From an uncultured Spirochaetales bacterium (GTDB taxonomy: Bacteria; Spirochaetota; Spirochaetia; Sphaerochaetales; Sphaerochaetaceae), in NCBI GenBank assembly GCA_944388965.1, contig CALXKL010000007.1:1-64000 (forward strand): a DNA stretch of 64,000 bases, in the 5' to 3' direction. The notes beneath the pieces were generated by a model. That model did no database searches, had not been told where the DNA came from, and saw only the letters and a list, made by a program, of their open reading frames with translations. Both the position numbers and the translations under genes were made by a program. The stretch's first letter is position 1; the number at the start of each line of letters is the position of its first letter. Of the stretch, positions 57,277-64,000 are shown piece by piece.

Positions 57277-58221
57277 AGCACTGTTCTTGATGGATTTTAC
57301 ACTCTCAGCGAAGAGGAGAAGTACTACAGGACGCTGTACGAGGAGGGCAGGAGCAGCGTGGAGTACGTCATGCTGCCCAGCCAGGTGCAGGACTCGGCCA
57401 GGCTTGACGAGCGCATAGTGCTCTCGTCGGCCTATTACGACCTGGGCGAAGAAGAGACGGTGGTGTTGATGAAGCATCCCTGCTTCATGCCACGCTACAT
57501 GCACTCGCACCGCTTCGTCGAGTTCTCGTATGTGCTTTCGGGAAGCGCCCAGGAGGAGGTGGAGGGCTCTTCGTTCACGGTGCGTGAAGGTGATGTCGTC
57601 ATCCTGATGCCCGGCTTCTACCACAGCATCTGGGTCGGCGACGGGAATACGGTGGTGCTCAATCTCCTTGTCGACAGGGACTTCTTCCTGCATCTGGACA
57701 GCCGCTTCTCTCTGCATCTGGCCGACAAGAGCCATGTCCTGGTCAGCCAGGTCGACCTGGTCGACGAAATGTCTGAACTGGTCGTGCAGGAGACGGTCCA
57801 GGACGATGTGCGCCTGGCCATGAAGGAGGTCGTCTTCGAGAGGATGGTGCTCGAGATGAAGAGGCAGGGCAGGCTTGTCGCGCAGGGCGAGGTCGGAGGA
57901 CGCAAGGAGGTTTTCAGGATCATGAGCTACATCGAGGAGCACAGCCACGACGTGACGCTCACCTCGTTCGCCTCCCACTTCGGCATAACCGAGCAGTACG
58001 CCTCACGCCTCATAAGGGACAGGACCGGCCTGTCGTTCTCGCAGATAGTGCGCCGGCTCAGGATGGAGGAGGCGGCACATCTGCTGCGACATGGGCGCTT
58101 GTGCGCGAAGGAGGTCTCCTACATGGTGGGCTACAGCTCGCCGGAGCATTTCAGCCGCACGTTCAAGGCCTACTACGGCGTAAGTCCGGACGCATGGAGG
58201 AAGGCCAACTCCTCAGTCTAG
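57274..58221 (+). CDS. AraC-family regulator of rhamnose genes
   Basis: 315 aa. Residues about 70-150 form a cupin-like sensor (HSHRFVEFSYVLSGSAQEEV, then VREGDVVILMPGFYHS); residues about 215-310 are the double HTH (VTLTSFASHFGITEQYASRL, then MVGYSSPEHFSRTFKAYYGV). It should activate rhaBAD on rhamnose binding, by analogy with RhaS. Divergent from rhaB; overlaps the convergent rhaM by 9 bp. Confidence 0.9.
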   Translation: MSTVLDGFYTLSEEEKYYRTLYEEGRSSVEYVMLPSQVQDSARLDERIVLSSAYYDLGEEETVVLMKHPCFMPRYMHSHRFVEFSYVLSGSAQEEVEGSSFTVREGDVVILMPGFYHSIWVGDGNTVVLNLLVDRDFFLHLDSRFSLHLADKSHVLVSQVDLVDEMSELVVQETVQDDVRLAMKEVVFERMVLEMKRQGRLVAQGEVGGRKEVFRIMSYIEEHSHDVTLTSFASHFGITEQYASRLIRDRTGLSFSQIVRRLRMEEAAHLLRHGRLCAKEVSYMVGYSSPEHFSRTFKAYYGVSPDAWRKANSSV

Positions 58222-58530
58222 GTGGAACATCTCCTCCAGAGGAATGGACACGGGGCTCTCGTCCTCGTTGGTCTCCATAAGCGGTGCCATGTGGTGCCAC
58301 CAGTCCCTTATGGCCTGTTCTCCACCCAGGTCCTGGCTGCCCTTGTCGCCCGAGACCTTCTGGAACGCGAACAGCGTATCCGTCTCCTCGTCCAGGTAGA
58401 TCGAGTAGTCGTATACACCGCTTTCCTTGAGGATTCTCCTCACCTCCGGCCAGAGGGCCGCATGACGGGCCTTGTACTCGTCCCTGCAGCCTTTCTTCAG
58501 CTTCATCCTGAACGCTTCACGTCTTTCCAT
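58213..58530 (-). CDS. rhaM: L-rhamnose mutarotase
   Basis: 105 aa. Family features MKLKKGCRDEYKARHAALWP, the YDYSIYLDEETDTLFAF strand and a WWHHMAPLMETN segment with the active His. It interconverts alpha and beta anomers of L-rhamnose. ATG 58530 was chosen; a TTG two codons upstream is possible. It lies outside the rhaBAD operon. Confidence 0.93.
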   Translation of the reverse strand: MERREAFRMKLKKGCRDEYKARHAALWPEVRRILKESGVYDYSIYLDEETDTLFAFQKVSGDKGSQDLGGEQAIRDWWHHMAPLMETNEDESPVSIPLEEMFHLD

Positions 58531-58604
58531 GGACAAAAGGATACCGCCATCCGGAGGGACGGCGGCATGCCATTTGATGTCTTTTCTTGACTTTTGACGG
58601 ACTT

Positions 58605-59897
58605 TCAGTGCCTGACCTGCTGGATGTGGGACAGGAACTCCTTGTAGCTGCTGGTGCTCTTCTCGTCGGGTTCGTACTCGACAAGGGGGTAGTTGTGCAT
58701 GACGAAGTCGATGTCCTTGTCGCCGCGTCCGGACAGATTGACCAGAATGTTGCGATCCCCGTCCAGCTCCTGCGCCAGCTTGACGGCGTAGGCCACGGCA
58801 TGGCTGGACTCCAGGGCGGGGATGATCCCCTCCATCCTGGAGAGGGCGTAGAATGCCTCGACCGCCTCCCTGTCCGTGATCGTGGTGTACTCGACGCGTC
58901 CGATGTCGTGCAGCTGGCAGTGCTGTGGACCGCTTCCCGGGTAGTCCAGGCCGGATGCGATCGAATAGACGGGCAGGGGCTCGCCCTTGTCGTCCTGGAT
59001 CAGAATGGTCCTGAAGCCGTGGAGAATGCCCGGCCTGCCCATCGTGAGCGATGCTGCGTGGGCTCCGGTATCCAGGCCCATTCCGCCCGGCTCGACTCCG
59101 TACAGCTTCACGTCCTCGTCATCCAGGAACGCCGAGAAGATGCCCATCGCGTTGCTGCCGCCGCCGACACAGGCGACGACATCGTCTGGAAGACGGCCGG
59201 TCATCTGGAGCATCTGGCCTCTGGCCTCGACTCCGATCACGGACTGGAAGTCGCGCACCATCATGGGGAAGGGGTGCGGCCCGACGACGGAGCCGATGCA
59301 GTAGATCTGGTTCACCGGATCCTTCAGGTAGGCCTTGAAAGCCTCGTCGACCGCGTCCTTGAGCGTACGGGTGCCGGTCTTGACGGGTATGACCTTCGCC
59401 CCGAGTATCTTCATGCGCGAGACGTTGGGGGCCTCCTTCATCACATCGACCTCTCCCATGTAGATGTCGCACTCCAGGCCCATCAGGGCCGCGGCGGTGG
59501 CCAGGGCGACTCCGTGCTGTCCGGCTCCGGTCTCCGCGATGACCTTCCTCTTGCCCATGCGCTTTGCAAGCAGAACCTCTCCCAGACAGTGGTTTATCTT
59601 GTGGGCTCCGGTGTGGTTGAGGTCCTCCCTCTTGAGGTAGATCCGGGCGCCTCCGACGGCCTTCGTGAGATTGGCCGCGAACGTCACCGGACTGGGGCGT
59701 CCGGTGTAGTGCTCATGCAGGTTCGCCAGCTCCTGGACGAACGTGGGGTCCTGGCTTATCTCCTCGTACTTGGCCGCGACCTCGTCCATGACCTTCTGCA
59801 GCTCCTCGGGCACGAAGGATCCTCCGTATTCGCCGAAGAAGCCCCTGTCGTCGGGGCGGCTGGTGGTGTCTATCTCCGCGTTTATGAGATTCTTCAT
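58605..59897 (-). CDS. trpB: Tryptophan synthase beta chain (stand-alone)
   Basis: 430 aa, TrpB1-like. PLP lysine at 100 ([13 protein letters not shown]), [15 protein letters not shown], and the phosphate-binding [14 protein letters not shown] are intact. It joins indole and serine to tryptophan. No trpA or other trp genes are in the window, so it may use scavenged indole or work with a distant TrpA. A normal-length gene preceded by GAGAACC. It stands 57 bp after the AlkD-like gene. Confidence 0.93.
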   Translation of the reverse strand: MKNLINAEIDTTSRPDDRGFFGEYGGSFVPEELQKVMDEVAAKYEEISQDPTFVQELANLHEHYTGRPSPVTFAANLTKAVGGARIYLKREDLNHTGAHKINHCLGEVLLAKRMGKRKVIAETGAGQHGVALATAAALMGLECDIYMGEVDVMKEAPNVSRMKILGAKVIPVKTGTRTLKDAVDEAFKAYLKDPVNQIYCIGSVVGPHPFPMMVRDFQSVIGVEARGQMLQMTGRLPDDVVACVGGGSNAMGIFSAFLDDEDVKLYGVEPGGMGLDTGAHAASLTMGRPGILHGFRTILIQDDKGEPLPVYSIASGLDYPGSGPQHCQLHDIGRVEYTTITDREAVEAFYALSRMEGIIPALESSHAVAYAVKLAQELDGDRNILVNLSGRGDKDIDFVMHNYPLVEYEPDEKSTSSYKEFLSHIQQVRH

Positions 59898-59954
59898 TTC
59901 GGTTCTCCTTTTGTTTTTGTGTATAGAAACACTAATGTATGCCGAAACGCAGTG

Positions 59955-60617
59955 TCAAGTACGCTCCAGGAAGGATTCGAGAGCCTCGAGCCTCTTTGGA
60001 GTGATGCGCCGGGATTCCCTGCATTTCCTGACGGCTCTTCTTCTGATGACCTCGTCAAGCCTGGCGAAGAAGGGAAGGCTCTCGTCCGGGTGGTACGTGT
60101 ATGCGGTGGCGAAGAACCAGGCCACCGCCATCTGCAGAAGATAGTCCTCGCTTCGTACATCGGCGATCGTGTCCAGCAGTTCGTCCAGATGCCGTGGACA
60201 CAGGAAGTCGCGGTCCATCAGGGCGACGATGCCGAGGCGGCGGGTCATCGGATGAGTGCGCGATACGAGCGAGAGGAAATAGCCATACACTTCGTCCTCC
60301 TCCCTCTTCGCGTACCATAGGCTGGATGAGACCGTGTCGGTGACCATCCAGCTGACCAGCTGGGGCAGCAGGGTCTCTATGCGCTCTTTCTTCCGGCTGA
60401 ACGGTTCCCGGCGGGAGAAGACCATGATGGCGCGTATGATCACGTCCTCGATGCATCCGATTTCGATGTCGTCGTCATCGAGGCTTTTTGCGATGGTGCG
60501 GCACTCGGCCATCGTCAGACCCCGGCTGGGCAGCGGGCTTTCCGGCGTCAGGGATTCGGTGAACGCCTTCCTCTTATCCCGTCCGGTGTAGGGGGAGTAG
60601 TCGATCCTAGTAGCCAA
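59955..60617 (-). CDS. DNA alkylation repair (AlkD-like) HEAT protein
   Basis: 220 aa, mostly helical repeats as in AlkC/AlkD glycosylase-like proteins. A WMVTDTVSSSLWYAKREED segment, then YLLQMAVAWFFATAYTYHP and KCRESRRITP at the end are the family features. It may remove alkylated bases. Its start overlaps the LUD gene by 11 bp. Confidence 0.8.
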   Translation of the reverse strand: MATRIDYSPYTGRDKRKAFTESLTPESPLPSRGLTMAECRTIAKSLDDDDIEIGCIEDVIIRAIMVFSRREPFSRKKERIETLLPQLVSWMVTDTVSSSLWYAKREEDEVYGYFLSLVSRTHPMTRRLGIVALMDRDFLCPRHLDELLDTIADVRSEDYLLQMAVAWFFATAYTYHPDESLPFFARLDEVIRRRAVRKCRESRRITPKRLEALESFLERT

Positions 60618-61284
60618 GGTCCTCTCCGACGAGGATGACGGTGACGCGGTCCTTCTCCCTCTGCCTCTTCATGATCAGCGTGTTGCAGCAGATGGTCCCT
60701 TGTCCGCAGTCCGCATGGCACATCAGGTCCGACTCGTCGAAGGAGGGGCTTATGCAGACGCCCGACTTCGTGCAGAACGTGTCGCAGGAGAGCCTGATGC
60801 AGTTGGCCGGTGCGGCGGTGTGCTTGACGCGCTCGACCGCGGCCCTGAGGTCGGGCACGATCTTGTTGACTCCGGCGACGATGATGACCTTGCGCGGACC
60901 GAACACCAGACACGATATCCTGTTGCTGCGTCCGTCGACCTGGTAGATCTCGCCGTGCTGGGTTATCGCATTGGCGGAGGAGAGGAACCAGTCCGAGACG
61001 TACATCCTGGCCACGAGGCGTCTGGCCTCGTCCTCGTCGATGCCAGGCATGTTCCTGTCGATGTAGTCGGTCTTCTCCTTCAGGTAGTCCATGATTCCGC
61101 ATTCGGCAAGGGTCACGGACCCTCCCGAGGATGTGGTGCTGCCTTCCGGTATGAGGGAGCGCACCAGCTTGAGCGCATCCTCTCTGGTCTCGACGTACGC
61201 CGCCTTCATGTTGTTCTGCTCGAGGGCGCGCATCGTCCTCGAGACCGTCATCTGGAGAGCCTTCCTCCTGTTGGCATCCATCAT
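60607..61284 (-). CDS. LUD-domain (lactate utilisation, LutC/DUF162-like) protein
   Basis: 225 aa. The LUD fold features are EGSTTSSGGSVTLAE, YVSDWFLSSANAITQHGEI and VDGRSNRISCLVFGPRKVII with a GVNKIV strand. A Cys-rich tail (FCTKSGVCISP, then CHADCGQGTICCN) is unusual for LutC and may bind metal. Stand-alone LUD proteins of this type are common in anaerobes; function unclear. It is in the purine-gene operon, 12 bp after the AICAR transformylase. Confidence 0.82.
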   Translation of the reverse strand: MMDANRRKALQMTVSRTMRALEQNNMKAAYVETREDALKLVRSLIPEGSTTSSGGSVTLAECGIMDYLKEKTDYIDRNMPGIDEDEARRLVARMYVSDWFLSSANAITQHGEIYQVDGRSNRISCLVFGPRKVIIVAGVNKIVPDLRAAVERVKHTAAPANCIRLSCDTFCTKSGVCISPSFDESDLMCHADCGQGTICCNTLIMKRQREKDRVTVILVGEDLGY

Positions 61285-61296
61285 TACGCCTCCTTG

Positions 61297-62466
61297 TCAG
61301 TGGTGGAACAGCCTGACGCCGGTGAAAGCCATCGTCATGCCGTGTTCGTCGGCCGCCCTGATGACCTCGTCGTCCCTCAGGGAGCCGCCGGGTTCGCTTA
61401 TGAAGCCGACACCGCTTGCCGCGGCGCGGTCGATGTTGTCGCGGAAGGGGAAGAACGCATCCGATGCCAGGCTTATGCCATGCATCGAGCCGATCCATGC
61501 CCTCTTCTCGTCCTCGTCCATCTCCTCGGGTTTCTCCGTGAAGTATCGGCGCCAGTCGGCGACGACATCCTCCTCCCTGCGCCCGCTCAGGTACTGTTCT
61601 ATGACGTTGTCCCTGTCGTTTCGTGACAGTCCGTCACGGAAAGGCAGGTCCAGCACCTTCGGGCTGTGGCGCAGCAGCCACAGATCCGCCTTGTCGCCTG
61701 CAAGACGCGTGCAGTGTATCCTGCTCTGCTGCCCGGCCCCGACGCCGATCGTCTGGCCGCGCGATGCGTAGCACACCGAGTTCGACTGCGTGTACTTCAG
61801 CGCCACCAGGGCGACGGTCAGGTCCCGCACTGCCCACTGCGGCAGGTCACGCCTCTTCGTCACGATGTTCCTGAAGCCCTTGTCGGAGGGGATGAACGTG
61901 TTGCGCTCCTGGGTGAAGGTGATGCCGAACACGCTTCTGGTCTCCAGACGGGGAGGCTCCCAGTCCCTGTCGATGGACAGCACGCAGTAGGACCCTTTGC
62001 GCTTGGCCTTCAGGACCGCCAGCGCCTCGTCGCTGTAGCCGGGTGCGATGATTCCGTCACTCACCTCGCGGGCGATGATCCTGGCGCATGGGAGGTCGCA
62101 CGTGTCCGACAGCGCGATGAAGTCGCCGAAGGAGCTCATCCTGTCCGCACCCCTGGCCCTGACGTATGCGGTGGCGATGGGGCTCAGGACCGTCTTGGAA
62201 GGGACCATGTACATGCGCCTCTCCGTCTCGTCCAGATCCAGTGCAACCGCGGCTCCGGCGGGGGAGACATGCTTGAAGGAAGTGGCTGCGGCCAGTCGTG
62301 TGGCCTTCTCAAGGTCCCTGACCAGCTGCCAGCCGTTCAGCGCGTCGAGAAGGTTGATGTAGCCTGGCCTTCCGTTGAGCACGCGTATGGGCAGACCCGA
62401 TGCGCACGAGACCGATGCCTCCCCCTGTCCGGGATTGCATCCGTACTTGAGAGCCAGCGTATCCAC
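61297..62466 (-). CDS. AICAR formyltransferase domain-only protein (PurH-like)
   Basis: 389 aa from GTG 62466, which sits next to the purO stop. It has the PurH C-terminal transformylase features LKYGCNPGQ, SFKHVSPAGAAVAL, KYTQSNSVCYA and the C-terminal FPFRDNID and ITEPGGSxRD-like segment (FISEPGGSLRDDEV). The N-terminal IMP cyclohydrolase (MGS) domain of normal PurH is absent and is replaced by the upstream separate gene. It formylates AICAR with 10-formyl-THF. Confidence 0.87.
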   Translation of the reverse strand: MDTLALKYGCNPGQGEASVSCASGLPIRVLNGRPGYINLLDALNGWQLVRDLEKATRLAAATSFKHVSPAGAAVALDLDETERRMYMVPSKTVLSPIATAYVRARGADRMSSFGDFIALSDTCDLPCARIIAREVSDGIIAPGYSDEALAVLKAKRKGSYCVLSIDRDWEPPRLETRSVFGITFTQERNTFIPSDKGFRNIVTKRRDLPQWAVRDLTVALVALKYTQSNSVCYASRGQTIGVGAGQQSRIHCTRLAGDKADLWLLRHSPKVLDLPFRDGLSRNDRDNVIEQYLSGRREEDVVADWRRYFTEKPEEMDEDEKRAWIGSMHGISLASDAFFPFRDNIDRAAASGVGFISEPGGSLRDDEVIRAADEHGMTMAFTGVRLFHH

Positions 62467-62467
62467 A

Positions 62468-63145
62468 TCAGTCTCCGTCCGCGATGGAGCGGATCCTGCT
62501 TTCGTCGCCGATCTGCACGAACAGCGCGACTCTGGTCTGCGGGTCCAGCGAGTTCCACAGCAGGTCGGCAAAACCGTCCAGCGACGATGGCACCTCGACG
62601 AGCTCCGGGTCCTTGGTGAAGGGTGGGAGCATCTGTCCATCCGTCTCGAGATACGTGTGGATGCAGTGCGCGTAGCCGTCCTCGGCGGGGTAGGTGTAGA
62701 CGACCCTGGTCTCCGAATCGCCCTCCTTCCTGACTATCGCAAGACGGCATGAGCGGTCGAGCTGGTCGTACAGGCCTGCGATGCGGCTGGTGAAGTGGGG
62801 TTCGTCCGGTTCGGCGTGCATCGCCATCAGTGCATCCTCGAGCGATCCTCCCGAGGCCAGTGTGTCATGGATGAGGCCGGTATGGCTTCCATTCGAGACG
62901 ACGATCCTGTCGCCCTGTCTCCTCACGGCGTCGTAGACCAGAAGCTGGGCTTGTCCGTCCTGCACCGGGTCGAGCGCGACCGTCTTCAGCGTCCCCTCGT
63001 CGTCGAGGACAAGCGTGCGGTTGCGGCTGGCCTGACTGCGTCCCATGATGGCGTAGGCGATCGCCGATCTGCCTTCCCTTGTGTTGCCGATGATGATGAC
63101 GCGTCCGGGATAGCGTCTGCCTTCGAAGTATCCGTCCAAGGTCAT
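62468..63145 (-). CDS. purO: IMP cyclohydrolase of the PurO (archaeal) type
   Basis: 225 aa. The NTN-hydrolase-like fold starts YPGRVIIIGNTREGRSAIAY and contains MGRSQASRNRTL, IVVSNGSHTG and FTSRIAGLYDQ. It closes FAICAR to IMP. It pairs with the AICAR transformylase that starts 1-2 bp after its stop. An AAGGAGG site precedes the ATG. Divergent from the initiator tRNA. Confidence 0.88.
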   Translation of the reverse strand: MTLDGYFEGRRYPGRVIIIGNTREGRSAIAYAIMGRSQASRNRTLVLDDEGTLKTVALDPVQDGQAQLLVYDAVRRQGDRIVVSNGSHTGLIHDTLASGGSLEDALMAMHAEPDEPHFTSRIAGLYDQLDRSCRLAIVRKEGDSETRVVYTYPAEDGYAHCIHTYLETDGQMLPPFTKDPELVEVPSSLDGFADLLWNSLDPQTRVALFVQIGDESRIRSIADGD

Positions 63146-63270
63146 GTGATGCCTCCTTTCATGTGGTCATTCTAGCATCAACACACACTGTGGTGGAGAG
63201 GAAAAGGATGTAGAATGCGATGCAGTCCATCCCCATCCGGGCGGTTTGCAAAACGACCGGCCCTGGAGTG

Positions 63271-63299
63271 TTGACACTGCCGGTGAAAGCGTATATATT
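63271..63299 (+). promoter_or_regulatory. Strong promoter of initiator tRNA
   Basis: TTGACA (63271-63276) and TATATT (63294-63299) are 17 bp apart, with the -10 box 15 bp before the tRNA 5' end, which fits a mature start after short processing. Confidence 0.85.
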
Positions 63300-63314
63300 C
63301 ACAAAAGCATTCGA

Positions 63315-63387
63315 CGCAGGGTAGAGCAGTTGGCAGCTCATCGGGCTCATAACCCGGGGGTCGTAGGTTCGAGTCCTACCCCTGCTA
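63315..63387 (+). tRNA. Initiator tRNA-fMet (anticodon CAT)
   Basis: 73 nt without CCA. The anticodon loop is CTCATAA on a stem with three consecutive G:C pairs (GGG/CCC), the initiator hallmark. Acceptor stem CGCAGGG faces CCCTGCT; position 1:72 is a C/U mismatch rather than the usual C/A. T-arm GTAGG/CCTAC and D-arm GAGC/GCTC fold. Confidence 0.93.
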
Positions 63388-63480
63388 GAGACGGACGGCA
63401 TCCATGGCATGTGGGTGCCGTTCTTCGTATCCGGCCCATGTCCGTGACAATCCCCGTTCCATTCTGCTATCCTTCAGGCC

Positions 63481-64000
63481 ATGAGCACTCTCTATATGGT
63501 CGCAGGCCCGATAGGCAATCTGGACGACATCACCATCAGGGCTCTCAAGGTCCTCGAGGCGGTGGATGTCGTTGCATGCGAGGACACACGCCACACGGGG
63601 CGGCTTCTGACGCACTTCAACCTGAAGAAGAGATGCATAGCCTGCCACTCCCACAACGAGGAGGAGAGTGCGAAGGGCATCGTGTCCCTTCTGGACAGGG
63701 GCCAGGATGTCGCCTACATGTCCGACGCGGGGACACCGGGCATCTCCGATCCGGGAGCAAGACTGGTCGAGGTGGTCAGGGCCGCCGGACACGAGGTCGT
63801 GCCGATACCTGGTGCAAGCGCCTTCGTCACTCTGCTCAGCGCAGCCGGCAATGTGGGCAGGACATACACCTTCGAGGGCTTCCTGTCTCCGAAGAGGGGA
63901 AGACGGGCGAGAAGGCTGGAGGAGCTCGTCGCCCGGGGCGAGAGCTTCATAATCTACGAGTCCCCGTTCCGCGTGCTCAGGACACTGGAGGACATCAGGG
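63481..64000 (+). CDS. rsmI: 16S rRNA 2'-O-methyltransferase RsmI (partial, runs off window)
   Basis: The first 173 residues are visible. They include [17 protein letters not shown], the [11 protein letters not shown] segment, [17 protein letters not shown] and the [16 protein letters not shown] motif of SAM-dependent tetrapyrrole/RsmI methylases. It methylates C1402 of 16S rRNA. The gene continues past 64000. No Shine-Dalgarno of note precedes the ATG. Confidence 0.95.
   Translation, partial: MSTLYMVAGPIGNLDDITIRALKVLEAVDVVACEDTRHTGRLLTHFNLKKRCIACHSHNEEESAKGIVSLLDRGQDVAYMSDAGTPGISDPGARLVEVVRAAGHEVVPIPGASAFVTLLSAAGNVGRTYTFEGFLSPKRGRRARRLEELVARGESFIIYESPFRVLRTLEDIR

Overview
The window looks like a spirochaete chromosome, most probably a relative of Sphaerochaetaceae. 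The clues are GTP-type PEP carboxykinase, a DUF3798/DUF6672 sugar-type ABC operon, a sodium-pumping oxaloacetate decarboxylase operon, and exported proteins whose signal peptides run straight into an AGGSSE/AGGNSE motif. This assignment is inferred from gene content; no search was run.

Two compositional zones meet at a tRNA-Ala(GGC) gene (24941-25014, minus). Everything left of it is A+T-rich accessory DNA; everything right of it is G+C-rich core.

Accessory zone, left part (1-8765): a possible IS21-type end at the left edge; a Sec-exported AHH-nuclease toxin with an Imm11-like immunity protein and two small exported or anchored partners (309-3343); a WYL regulator; an unknown protein; a TetR regulator divergent from a heavy-metal P1B ATPase; and decayed gene fragments.

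Accessory zone, right part (8806-24940): a 16.1-kb integrated element. Its borders are a 60-bp block (56/60 identical) made of the tRNA-Ala 3' end plus its terminator. From the left it carries a minus-strand module (putative immunity, putative toxin, DUF4417, ImmA-type metallopeptidase, XRE repressor) whose two promoters share a 19-bp operator; a plus-strand type I restriction-modification operon (small XRE, hsdM, hsdS, hsdR, AlbA_2/HATPase protein); a two-HTH regulator; tyrosine integrase, excisionase and replisome-organiser-like protein; a compact origin-like repeat array; and a small hypothetical, an RHH protein and a serine resolvase. This reads as an integrative, possibly mobilisable, defence island with ICEBs1-like repressor/protease control.

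Core zone (25198-64000): asd; a U32 peptidase; a cNMP-binding protein; pckG; the DUF3798 ABC transporter operon and its WYL regulator; trxA with a Crp/Fnr regulator; an RNase D-like exonuclease; a two-domain molybdenum hydroxylase; a metal ABC transporter whose ATPase is fused to DUF1893; dCMP deaminase; an alpha/beta hydrolase; oadGAB with three biotinyl domains on the alpha subunit; a YitT protein and an MFS permease; the L-rhamnose set rhaDAB, AraC and rhaM; a stand-alone trpB; AlkD-like and LUD proteins; the last two purine steps as separate genes; initiator tRNA; and a partial rsmI. PckG and the Oad pump together could convert PEP to oxaloacetate to pyruvate while storing energy as a sodium gradient.
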